Source: Gammaproteobacteria bacterium
Lineage (GTDB): Bacteria; Pseudomonadota; Gammaproteobacteria; Tenderiales; Tenderiaceae
Reading direction: 5' to 3'
DNA: 9,666 bases
Assembly (NCBI GenBank): GCA_024276775.1
Contig: JAJRWO010000006.1
Coordinates: 1 to 9,666 of the forward strand
The position numbers and the translations under genes were made by a program. The notes under the pieces were generated by a model that did not search any database, was not told where the DNA came from, and saw nothing but the letters and a program-made list of their open reading frames with translations. This document shows positions 1 through 5,671 of this stretch, in pieces (position 1 is the first letter of the stretch; the number at the start of each line of letters is the position of its first letter).

Positions 1-389
1 TGAAAGACAAACTGACGTTTTTTACCTGATAAATCCATTCCCACAAACCCAAAGGACTTACCCGAGTAGTCAGGAAAATAGCGTAAATCTTTCACTAACT
101 CAACTTTCTCACCCGACTTCACCGTAACCACAACTGATTTTCTGCCCAAATCAAGCCTTTTCGGTGATGCTGGCAGCAGCATTAATCGCGTCGCCAAAAT
201 TCTATTCACGCCTATCAAAAAAATAAAACTCGCTAGAAACATCAATATATAAGTCAAGGTTTGATCGCCGCCATACCATGACTTGGCGGAATACGAGCCT
301 AGCAACAGTACCACAGGCACATACAGCAACGCATCCCAAGCAGCACCGCGCTTATCCGCTACTAAAACATAATTGTCTACCTTAGCCAT
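1..389 (-). CDS. Unrecognised membrane protein, N-terminal part (runs off the left edge)
   Basis: The frame opens with ATG at 389 and stays open for 129 codons to the window edge, so the C-terminus is missing. Residues 1-15 are polar and start MAKVDNYVLVADKR. Two hydrophobic segments follow, at about 17-31 (DALLYVPVVLLLG) and 45-69 (including ILMFLASFIFLIGVNRILA), separated by a short loop. From about residue 75 the chain is soluble and beta-rich, with a KSGEKVELVKDLRYFPDYSGKSFG stretch spread over residues 93-115. Its ATG overlaps the stop of the thioredoxin-like gene (ATGA at 386-389), so it is translationally coupled to the redox operon. I do not recognise the family. A helper protein for the neighbouring cytochromes is an inference from position only. 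The reading frame is well supported; the function is unknown. Confidence 0.75.
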   Translation of the reverse strand, partial: MAKVDNYVLVADKRGAAWDALLYVPVVLLLGSYSAKSWYGGDQTLTYILMFLASFIFLIGVNRILATRLMLLPASPKRLDLGRKSVVVTVKSGEKVELVKDLRYFPDYSGKSFGFVGMDLSGKKRQFVF

Positions 390-886
390 CACCCTAGCCC
401 AGCAGCAATCACCCGCTTAAGCACGTGCTCTAGCTCACCATACAGCACACGCCCCGATTGTTTGTACTGCACCAACTGGTCCGCATCAATGACATATGTC
501 CACGGGTCACCCATCACTTTAAATGCTTTGAACGCCTCGGGGTTCTGATATTGATCCATATGCAAAAAAATCACATCATCTTCATACTGGGTCAGTAAGC
601 CTTTCAGCATCTGTAGCTGCTTATCACAAACAGTGCAATGACCTGGCGTTGCAAACTCAAGCACTATTGGCTTGCCCTGCAACAAAGCTTCATCAAGTGA
701 ATACTGGTACATTCGCTCATCTGGGTAGCGATAGCTCGTGATTCGACTAAAGTCACCATCCACATCGGCAAGCGTTTTAGTTTTAACCTGCGGTGCCTTG
801 GAACCCACATTCAAGGCATTTTCAGGCGCGGCACCACACCCTAGTACAAAAACTGCCAACATCGAAATCAAAGCAAGACGAATCAC
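389..886 (-). CDS. Thioredoxin-fold lipoprotein with a C-x-x-C motif
   Basis: This is a predicted 165-residue periplasmic lipoprotein. A hydrophobic signal (MIRLALISMLAVFVLGC) ends in a lipobox with lipidation at Cys17. The thioredoxin-like domain follows: a beta strand PIVLEFATPGHC, the redox motif C84-T-V-C87, and MGDPWTYVID with the likely cis-proline at Pro128. An open frame extends up to 934, but GTG at 886 is preferred: AGGAGG lies 6 bases upstream, it leaves a clean lipoprotein signal, and it avoids overlapping the upstream gene. That gene's TAG stop (897-899) overlaps the Shine-Dalgarno. Relatives of this fold keep haem-binding cysteines reduced or assist oxidase assembly (TlpA/ResA-like) or sense thiols. 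A role in maturing the neighbouring c-type cytochromes is a reasonable inference, but its true partner is not visible. It is probably in the same operon as the genes on both sides. Confidence 0.85.
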   Translation of the reverse strand: MIRLALISMLAVFVLGCGAAPENALNVGSKAPQVKTKTLADVDGDFSRITSYRYPDERMYQYSLDEALLQGKPIVLEFATPGHCTVCDKQLQMLKGLLTQYEDDVIFLHMDQYQNPEAFKAFKVMGDPWTYVIDADQLVQYKQSGRVLYGELEHVLKRVIAAGLG

Positions 887-892
887 TGCAAC

Positions 893-898
893 CCTCCT
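893..898 (-). promoter_or_regulatory. Ribosome binding site that fixes the start at 886
   Basis: The minus strand reads AGGAGG followed by GTTGCA and then GTG at 886. It is a full match to the anti-Shine-Dalgarno core with 6-base spacing, and overlaps the stop codon of the upstream gene. No comparable motif was noted before the longer start at 934. Confidence 0.8.
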
Positions 899-1421
899 AA
901 TAATTCTTTTCCCAACCAATACAAGTTTTTGCAAGATTATAGGCCCAAATACAATTTGCCAGCAGCACTATGGTACCAAAAACCCCCATTGCCGCAAGCC
1001 ATGGCTTAACAATCTGTTCAACCTCGGCCGGCGACATGAACTCGCTCGCTGTACCGCCCAAAATCCCAGCGATCGTGAACAAAAGTACCATACCAATTAA
1101 GCCAATATTATGCATCCAGAAATGCACCTTTACCAGCTTGACGCTATATATAGGCCGCCTGACTAAGCGCGGAATAATATAATACACACCCGCAAAAATC
1201 GCCATTTCTACCCAGCCCAGCAGATTAATATGGGTATGAGCACGAACAATTAAATCTCCAAACAAGCGATGATCAACAAAGTGACGAAACTCTGCAATAC
1301 CGCCCATCAGGGCCCCCCAAGAAAAACCAATCAAACTGTAAATAATGCAACAGTACACAAACCAAAGTGTGTACTTAATGTAAACTTTATCTTCCGCCCA
1401 AGGCTGACTTTGATTCGCCAC
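897..1421 (-). CDS. Four-helix protein resembling the C-terminal quarter of haem-copper oxidase/NO reductase subunit I
   Basis: The product is 174 residues, with four hydrophobic helices at about 17-43, 58-84, 100-123 and 140-164. Helix 2 carries R60-A-H-T-H64 followed by INLLGW and, after the helix, YYIIPRL. This matches the helix X pattern of CcoN/NorB, where H-x-H supplies axial ligands to the two haems. Helix 3 (VHFWMHNIGLIG) matches the following CcoN helix, which also begins HFW. The full-length family has about 12 or more helices. Here the helices holding the CuB/FeB histidines and the other low-spin haem ligand are absent, so oxidase or NO reductase activity is not expected. Other histidines are 47, 51, 100 and 104. 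GTG 1421 is chosen because AGAGG lies 7 bases upstream; a TTG at 1439 directly abutting the previous stop is the alternative. It follows a NorC-like cytochrome, the usual norC-norB order. Haem binding is inferred. Confidence 0.8.
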   Translation of the reverse strand: MANQSQPWAEDKVYIKYTLWFVYCCIIYSLIGFSWGALMGGIAEFRHFVDHRLFGDLIVRAHTHINLLGWVEMAIFAGVYYIIPRLVRRPIYSVKLVKVHFWMHNIGLIGMVLLFTIAGILGGTASEFMSPAEVEQIVKPWLAAMGVFGTIVLLANCIWAYNLAKTCIGWEKNY

Positions 1422-1426
1422 AATTA

Positions 1427-1433
1427 CACCTCT
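1427..1433 (-). promoter_or_regulatory. Ribosome binding site that fixes the start at 1421
   Basis: The minus strand reads AGAGGTG then TAATT then GTG. It lies within the extra codons of the longer TTG-initiated frame (from 1439), which argues that GTG at 1421 is the real start of the four-helix protein. Confidence 0.6.
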
Positions 1434-1439
1434 TTTCAA

Positions 1440-2012
1440 CTACTTTGCCATCGCTTCCGACTCGCGAATATCCTGATATTTATCCTTCCAGTCCTCCGGA
1501 GCAACGGCCTTCAGCATGTTATCAATAAACTGCGATTTACCTTCGGGCGGAAACGGTGATGATGCCGACCCTCGCTCAGCCTTCAAGCCAAATAAAAACT
1601 CTGCAATGACCTTTAAATCCAGATCATCCATTTCAGGCACATAAGCCGCTTCCTTCGGCCTCATACCATGATCAATAGTGACGGCACCATACGTCTCTTC
1701 CGGTTTTTTAAGAAAGGCATAAATATATTCATATGTACGCTTAGAACCCAGGCCATCCAACGACAACCCCATATTAGTTCCATTGCGCATCGCCCGATGA
1801 CAGGCGGTACAACCTTTTTCACGAAAAAGCAGCGAACCACGATGCCCCGCCTCAGTAAATTCATACCGGGTTTTAACGTCGAACAACGGTTCATCAGTAT
1901 TCATCCGAACAAATTCAAGCACTGCATATCCGATTATCGCAGCAATGATAAACGCCCCAAAAATCCCAAACAGAACTTTCTCACCCTGCTTCATTGAATT
2001 TTTACTGGACAT
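1440..2012 (-). CDS. Membrane-anchored monohaem cytochrome c, NorC/CcoO-like
   Basis: The product is 190 residues. One hydrophobic helix at about 13-33 (VLFGIFGAFIIAAIIGYAV), after a short lysine-containing N-terminus, should anchor it in the inner membrane with the haem domain in the periplasm. A single covalent haem c site, C68-T-A-C-H72, is followed by a class I cytochrome c pattern (LDGLGSKRTYEYIYAFLKKP). Met128 in YVPEMDDLDL is the likely distal haem ligand. The layout of anchor plus one C-x-x-C-H resembles NorC of nitric oxide reductase or CcoO of cbb3 oxidase, which pass electrons to a subunit I partner. The gene directly downstream encodes a subunit I-like fragment, which fits that pairing. 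A partial Shine-Dalgarno (AGGA) lies about 10 bases before ATG 2012. The tail after about residue 145 is polar and of unclear role. Calling it norC would overstate the evidence. Confidence 0.85.
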   Translation of the reverse strand: MSSKNSMKQGEKVLFGIFGAFIIAAIIGYAVLEFVRMNTDEPLFDVKTRYEFTEAGHRGSLLFREKGCTACHRAMRNGTNMGLSLDGLGSKRTYEYIYAFLKKPEETYGAVTIDHGMRPKEAAYVPEMDDLDLKVIAEFLFGLKAERGSASSPFPPEGKSQFIDNMLKAVAPEDWKDKYQDIRESEAMAK

Positions 2013-2061
2013 ACTTCAATTTTCCTATCACTAGCAAACCCTTACAAAATAACCCAGAAAC

Positions 2062-2088
2062 AAAAAAGGCGGTTAACCCGCCTTTTTT
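2062..2088. terminator. Bidirectional rho-independent terminator
   Basis: A run of six A, GGCGG, the loop TTAAC, CCGCC and six T form a perfect 11-pair stem with a 5-base loop. U-tracts form on either strand. It sits between the cytochrome c4-like gene (stop at 2145) and the NorC-like gene (start at 2012), both read on the minus strand. It should end or attenuate transcription from the cytochrome c4 side. No plus-strand gene ends nearby. Confidence 0.85.
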
Positions 2089-2144
2089 GATTACTTAGAC
2101 ACAGGAAAGTTCTATGCCCCAGTAAGTTTTTTACCGTTATAATA

Positions 2145-2909
2145 TTATGGCAAATACTCAACAGGAATACGCGTATTACCCATAGTGGTTGGCGGCGCTT
2201 GAGTCAAATATGTTGCAACATTAAGAATATCCTCATCACTCAACTTCTTAGCCACAACCTGCATTTGCTTCATAGGGTCATTAGTCCGAGAGCCATCACG
2301 AAATTTTTTCAACTGACTGACCAGATAAACAAACTTCTGCTCACCAATACGCGGAAACATTGGCTCGACACCACGACCACTATGCCCATGACATGATAGA
2401 CACGCAGGAATACTACGTTCAACATTACCAAAATTCACAAGCTCTTTGCCCAAGTGAGCAACACCGACCTCAACACCACTTTCTTTCAAAGCCGCCACAT
2501 CAGAACCACCGGAGGCGACCTGAAGCTGCTTGCCAGAAAAAACACGGCCAAGGGAATTCAAATAAGCTGAAACATCTTTGCGATCCTGCGGAGACAAACC
2601 CTTGGCATTGGCATTCATGACATACATCACGGTATCCATGCGCCTGTCATTGGCGTAATCTTCCAGCTGTTTAGTCATAAACTGATAAATTTGACCCGCC
2701 AGACGCGGCGTACCTAAATTATCATCACCAAGACCTTCCGCACCATGACATGAATTACACGCAGGCACATCACCCTTGCCTTGCTCAAAAATAGTTTTGC
2801 CGTTAGCGTAATCAGCGCCTGTTACTTTACCCGCTGCCATCGCAGGTGATAACACAACAGACATGGCTACAATCGACACCGCCCCCAATTTTTTCAAATA
2901 AGTGTGCAT
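2145..2909 (-). CDS. Dihaem cytochrome c, cytochrome c4-like, periplasmic
   Basis: The product is 254 residues. A Sec signal peptide (KKLGAVSIVAMSVVLSPAMA) is likely cleaved near residue 26, giving a periplasmic protein. Two haem c motifs, C51-N-S-C-H55 and C170-L-S-C-H174, mark two similar cytochrome c domains. Each is followed by the c4-type pattern: GLGDDNLGTPRLAGQ in domain 1 and GRGVEPMFPRIGEQ in domain 2, then a YL..QL..(Y/F)..G or N..R segment and a Met-containing stretch that would supply the distal ligand. Cytochrome c4 shuttles electrons between the bc1 complex and terminal oxidases such as cbb3. This protein is longer than typical c4 proteins of about 200 residues; the extra length includes a linker around 120-155. 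The Shine-Dalgarno GGGAGG is about 11 bases or more from the ATG, which is rather far. A terminator follows, so it is probably transcribed separately from the NorC-like operon. Confidence 0.9.
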   Translation of the reverse strand: MHTYLKKLGAVSIVAMSVVLSPAMAAGKVTGADYANGKTIFEQGKGDVPACNSCHGAEGLGDDNLGTPRLAGQIYQFMTKQLEDYANDRRMDTVMYVMNANAKGLSPQDRKDVSAYLNSLGRVFSGKQLQVASGGSDVAALKESGVEVGVAHLGKELVNFGNVERSIPACLSCHGHSGRGVEPMFPRIGEQKFVYLVSQLKKFRDGSRTNDPMKQMQVVAKKLSDEDILNVATYLTQAPPTTMGNTRIPVEYLP

Positions 2910-2964
2910 ATTAAAGACACCCTCCCAGATTCTTGTCTTTGTAAACCTTCTTCCCCAACGGCAT

Positions 2965-2994
2965 ACCCTACACTTGAGACCATCAGGACGTCAA
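2965..2994 (-). promoter_or_regulatory. Weak sigma-70 promoter candidate before the cytochrome c4-like gene
   Basis: The minus strand carries TTGACG (2994-2989), an 18-base gap and TAGGGT (2970-2965). The -35 element is good, but the -10 matches consensus at only three of six positions. Its position, about 55 bases upstream of the ATG at 2909, is suitable. The evidence is weak, and readthrough from the small upstream gene is an alternative. Confidence 0.25.
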
Positions 2995-3055
2995 CAAATT
3001 AAAGCGCTAGCCATTTTACGTTATCGACCAGCACTTTAACTATAAAAAACCAGTT

Positions 3056-3148
3056 TTAAGAATTCTTTTTTAGAATAAAAGCCGCTAATGCAAAAGCACA
3101 GACGAACCAAATTGCGTAAAGAGTGAGAATTTGACCTGTTTGCAACAT
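3056..3148 (-). CDS. Single-helix membrane microprotein, 30 residues
   Basis: ATG at 3148 opens a 30-codon frame ending in TAA at 3056-3058. A near-perfect Shine-Dalgarno, GGGAGG, lies 7 bases upstream. The peptide starts MLQTGQILTLYAIWFVCAF, continues with ALAAFIL and ends KKNS. Residues about 7-26 would form one transmembrane helix, and the C-terminal lysines suggest the C-terminus faces the cytoplasm. It lies 147 bases upstream of the cytochrome c4-like gene and points the same way. Small single-helix subunits of this size are known in respiratory complexes (CydX, CcoQ/CcoM, CcmD), but I cannot match it to any of them. A role as an accessory subunit of a respiratory or cytochrome assembly complex is inferred from context only. 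No obvious terminator lies between it and the c4 gene. Confidence 0.65.
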   Translation of the reverse strand: MLQTGQILTLYAIWFVCAFALAAFILKKNS

Positions 3149-3415
3149 TATTTTGCCTCCCAAGCAGTAATATTGTTTGTTGTTATTAATTCAACCAAAA
3201 CCCAAATTTTAAAGTACAGCCAAGACGATGTATATCATGTCGAACATTGAAAACGCAAGTATTCCACACAAAATATTGACACCATCTATACTGCGCATGG
3301 CAATCATACCCCATTCATCGTAAGGCTGCGACAACAGTATGCATACTCAAGCAAATTAAGCTATGATCTGCGACTTTGCCTAACTCGGGCTTGCCTGTTC
3401 TTGTAGGAATGTTGA
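3149..3415. promoter_or_regulatory. Divergent intergenic region between the microprotein and the membrane protein gene
   Basis: This AT-rich stretch separates two divergently read genes, so it should hold promoters for both. Ribosome binding sites are clear: GGGAGG at 3156-3161 on the minus strand for the microprotein, and AGGA at 3405-3408 on the plus strand, 7 bases before ATG 3416. A -10-like TATGAT at 3362-3367 (plus strand) lacks a good -35. TTGACA at 3276-3281 (plus strand) lacks a good -10 at the right distance. On the minus strand, TTGGTT, 17 bases, then CAATAT is a weak candidate. No convincing FNR/ANR-type palindrome (TTGAT-N4-ATCAA) was found. The role is inferred from gene layout. 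Confidence 0.4.
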
Positions 3416-4834
3416 ATGAGTAAAGAAAAACTATCTCAATATTGGGGAATACTGGTTCTATTACTTTGGGGCGGTATTGCAATAAGCCTTGGCCTGTTAC
3501 GTTTTGACGCCTATGGTATTGACGAATCCGCTGCTCGTGCACTGCTACTTAACTGGACAGTCGCCGACCGCGTGATTAACCCAATCGTGACACTGGGTGC
3601 GCCTGATTTTCGCGCATTGGTATTTATCCCTCTGGGGGCTTACTGGTCCGGCAGCTTTGTCGCCTTGAAAGTGTTCATGTTGATTATTCTGTTTGCCGCT
3701 GTCACCTTACTGTACAAGCACTGCAAACAACAAGATAGTGAAGCGGCTCTATTGGCATCAGGCTTGCTGCTCATTGCACCTCTCACATTTATGCAGATTA
3801 ACGCCGTCGGTGCCGGCCCCTTCTTGTTGCTCGGCTTTGGCCTTGGGCTATGGCTGGATCATCGCTATCGTAGCGTTGGCAAACAATTGGGCGGCTGGTA
3901 TTTCATTCAATTACTATTGGTTGTCACGCTGATTTCAATTCATCCTGCTGGTCTGGCCTATCCCCTGGCCTTGGCTTGGGAATGGCGCAAGAACCCACTC
4001 AATCAAACTCAGGCCAGACAAATGCAAATTGGCATCGGCATTGCCTCGGTCATTGCCTTATTACTCAACTATTTGCTTAGCAATCCAACCTTTGACTGGG
4101 GCCTTAACCCACTCGCCACATTAGGTGCCGCCGCCCTTGGCCGGATTCCTGGCGACCCAAGCCCACTAAATTACACCCCCGGCATCCTGCCCGGTCTGAT
4201 TATTGCCGCTATTGTGTTCGCTTATCGCAAAAAAATAGTCAGTGAACTGATGCCACGCATGTTATTGCTTGGCGGTTTATTGGGCCTTGTTGTCGCAGAC
4301 TATGGCTGGGCAATGATCATGCTGGCACTGGTACTTTACTGCGGTATGCCGCTGCTGATAAAACTCAACAACACCATGGGTGCCAACAGCTTTGCCGGCC
4401 AACGCGGGCTGGTGATGGGAGTAATATTTATCCTTTGCATACTCTTCATGTTCGGTGATCGCAGCTATCGCAGCAGCAACATTCTTGCCACCCTTGAACC
4501 ACACGATGAACTCATTAAAACCCTGACCATTGAAACCGAATCACTGGAAAACAATTTTTTCACCAGTAGCGAGTGGCCCGCCCGGACGATGCTTGCATTG
4601 AAACGCCCTGTATTTCCATTACCACCAGCATTTGCTTCACCCGAAGAACTGCTCAAGAACATCGACAAGATTGACTTCATCATCTTCAATCCAAACAACC
4701 CCGCCAACAAACAGTTGCGCGACCAACTGGCCAACCTGACTAAACAAACAGAAACCTTAGTCCAATCACGTAACGGCGTGATTATTAAGGTAAGGCACGA
4801 TACCAAAAAGGTGACGCCTAGCCCGATCCTCTAA
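3416..4834 (+). CDS. Multi-pass membrane protein, possibly GT-C glycosyltransferase-like
   Basis: The product is 472 residues. About nine to ten hydrophobic helices fill residues 10-350, for example at 10-28, 66-100, 112-147, 158-188, 204-222, 253-271, 281-312 and 329-347. A soluble, presumably periplasmic, domain covers about 350-472. The first loop after helix 1 has an acidic pair (D36-E37 in DAYGIDESAARALLLNW) and a second acidic site in GAPDFRALVF (D64). An acidic pair in the first extracytoplasmic loop is typical of GT-C fold enzymes such as PMT and ArnT, which use lipid-linked sugar donors. The tail has EWPARTMLALKRP and PEELLKNIDKIDFIIFNP segments. The overall match is only architectural, so acceptor and donor cannot be named. 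ATG 3416 has AGGA 7 bases upstream. The gene stands alone on its strand and ends 7 bases from the convergent mutM gene with no terminator seen. An uncharacterised membrane protein of other type remains possible. Confidence 0.8.
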   Translation: MSKEKLSQYWGILVLLLWGGIAISLGLLRFDAYGIDESAARALLLNWTVADRVINPIVTLGAPDFRALVFIPLGAYWSGSFVALKVFMLIILFAAVTLLYKHCKQQDSEAALLASGLLLIAPLTFMQINAVGAGPFLLLGFGLGLWLDHRYRSVGKQLGGWYFIQLLLVVTLISIHPAGLAYPLALAWEWRKNPLNQTQARQMQIGIGIASVIALLLNYLLSNPTFDWGLNPLATLGAAALGRIPGDPSPLNYTPGILPGLIIAAIVFAYRKKIVSELMPRMLLLGGLLGLVVADYGWAMIMLALVLYCGMPLLIKLNNTMGANSFAGQRGLVMGVIFILCILFMFGDRSYRSSNILATLEPHDELIKTLTIETESLENNFFTSSEWPARTMLALKRPVFPLPPAFASPEELLKNIDKIDFIIFNPNNPANKQLRDQLANLTKQTETLVQSRNGVIIKVRHDTKKVTPSPIL

Positions 4835-4841
4835 TCATCTG

Positions 4842-5657
4842 TTAACGCTGACAACGACGGCAGTAATAGCTGGCACGCTGCCCCAGACGTAATAGCTTGA
4901 TTGCCGTACCACAACACAAGCAAGGCTCAGCTTCACGACCATAGACCCGCAATTGCTGTTGAAAATAACCGGGTTTGCCGTTGCCATCGACAAAATCACG
5001 CAAGGTGGTACCGCCCTGCTCAATCGCTTGAGCCAAAATATTTTTGATCTCTGCCACTAATATTTCACAACGTCGCCGCGACAGCCGGCCTGCTGCTAGC
5101 TGCGGCCTAACGCCAGCACCAAACAAAGCCTCGCTGGCGTAAATATTGCCCACCCCTACCACCGTGTGGCTATCCATCAAAAACGGTTTAATCGCCTGCC
5201 TGCGTTTGCGTGAACGCTGGTAAAGATATTCCGTATCAAACACCCCAGATAGCGGCTCTGGCCCCAGATTGACTAATAGTTTATGTTCAAGGGGATCACC
5301 CTCAATCCATAGCACCGAACCAAAACGCCGTGGATCATGCAGGCGCAAGACTTTGCCGCCTTCAAACACAATATCAATATGATCATGTTTCTCGGCTGGC
5401 ACATTAGCATCAACCAAGCGCAAACTGCCCGACATCCCCAAGTGCACCATCACCGTGCCCGTTTCGACATGCAGCAACAGGTATTTACCGCGCCGCCCCA
5501 CTGTGGAGATCATCTGCCCCGGCAAATCCACCAGCAAGGTCTGCGGCACCGGGTAGCGCAGCTTTTGCCGCCGCAACACCAGCGCATCAATTACTTTACC
5601 CTCAACGTGTGGCGCAATACCGTTACGTGTGGTTTCTACCTCTGGTAATTCAGGCAC
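4842..5657 (-). CDS. mutM: Formamidopyrimidine-DNA glycosylase (Fpg/MutM)
   Basis: This bifunctional DNA glycosylase/AP lyase removes 8-oxoguanine and formamidopyrimidines and nicks the abasic site. At 271 residues it matches the usual length (about 270). All key elements are visible: the N-terminal PELPEVET, whose Pro2 (after Met removal) is the catalytic nucleophile and Glu3 the acid; Lys58 in GRRGKYLLLH; HLGMSGSLR with the lesion-edge Met75; the helix-two-turn-helix segment (HTVVGVGNIYASEALF); and a C-terminal zinc finger with cysteines at 246, 249, 266 and 269 and the DNA-contacting QRASYYCRRC. The start is GTG, fixed by the need for Pro at position 2, with AGAGG 8 bases upstream. It follows the DUF4340 gene by 14 bases and is probably the last gene of the ABC operon. 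It is convergent with the membrane protein gene. Identification is secure. Confidence 0.98.
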   Translation of the reverse strand: MPELPEVETTRNGIAPHVEGKVIDALVLRRQKLRYPVPQTLLVDLPGQMISTVGRRGKYLLLHVETGTVMVHLGMSGSLRLVDANVPAEKHDHIDIVFEGGKVLRLHDPRRFGSVLWIEGDPLEHKLLVNLGPEPLSGVFDTEYLYQRSRKRRQAIKPFLMDSHTVVGVGNIYASEALFGAGVRPQLAAGRLSRRRCEILVAEIKNILAQAIEQGGTTLRDFVDGNGKPGYFQQQLRVYGREAEPCLCCGTAIKLLRLGQRASYYCRRCQR

Positions 5658-5665
5658 ACCATAAT

Positions 5666-5670
5666 CCTCT
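5666..5670 (-). promoter_or_regulatory. Ribosome binding site for the GTG start of mutM
   Basis: The minus strand reads AGAGG, then 8 bases, then GTG at 5657. An ATG within those 8 bases is out of frame. The GTG start is further fixed because the next codon must encode the catalytic proline. Confidence 0.7.
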
Positions 5671-5671
5671 T

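Noticed and set aside
887..934. Longer start for the thioredoxin-like lipoprotein at 934
   Set aside because: It would add 16 residues including several Arg/Lys before the signal, overlap the upstream gene and lack a ribosome binding site, whereas AGGAGG precedes GTG 886.
897..1439. Calling this gene a full NorB or CcoN catalytic subunit
   Set aside because: It is 174 residues with four helices; the helices with the CuB/FeB histidines and the other low-spin haem ligand are missing.
1422..1439. TTG start at 1439 for the four-helix protein
   Set aside because: The AGAGG site lies inside this extension and points to GTG 1421.
1269..1559. Plus-strand open frame antisense to the cytochrome genes
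   Set aside because: It is a shadow of two well-supported minus-strand genes and has no ribosome binding site or domain.
3038..3056. AAAACTGGTTTTTT after the microprotein as a terminator
   Set aside because: Only a four-pair A-T stem can form around a four-base loop, too weak to terminate.
3149..3415. FNR/ANR-type operator in the divergent region
   Set aside because: I looked for TTGAT-N4-ATCAA on both strands and found only scattered half-like matches such as TTGAATTAATAACAA, with wrong spacing.
3315..3542. Minus-strand open frame across the start of the membrane protein gene
   Set aside because: It overlaps the real plus-strand gene and its promoter region, and its protein has low-complexity charge with no recognisable domain.
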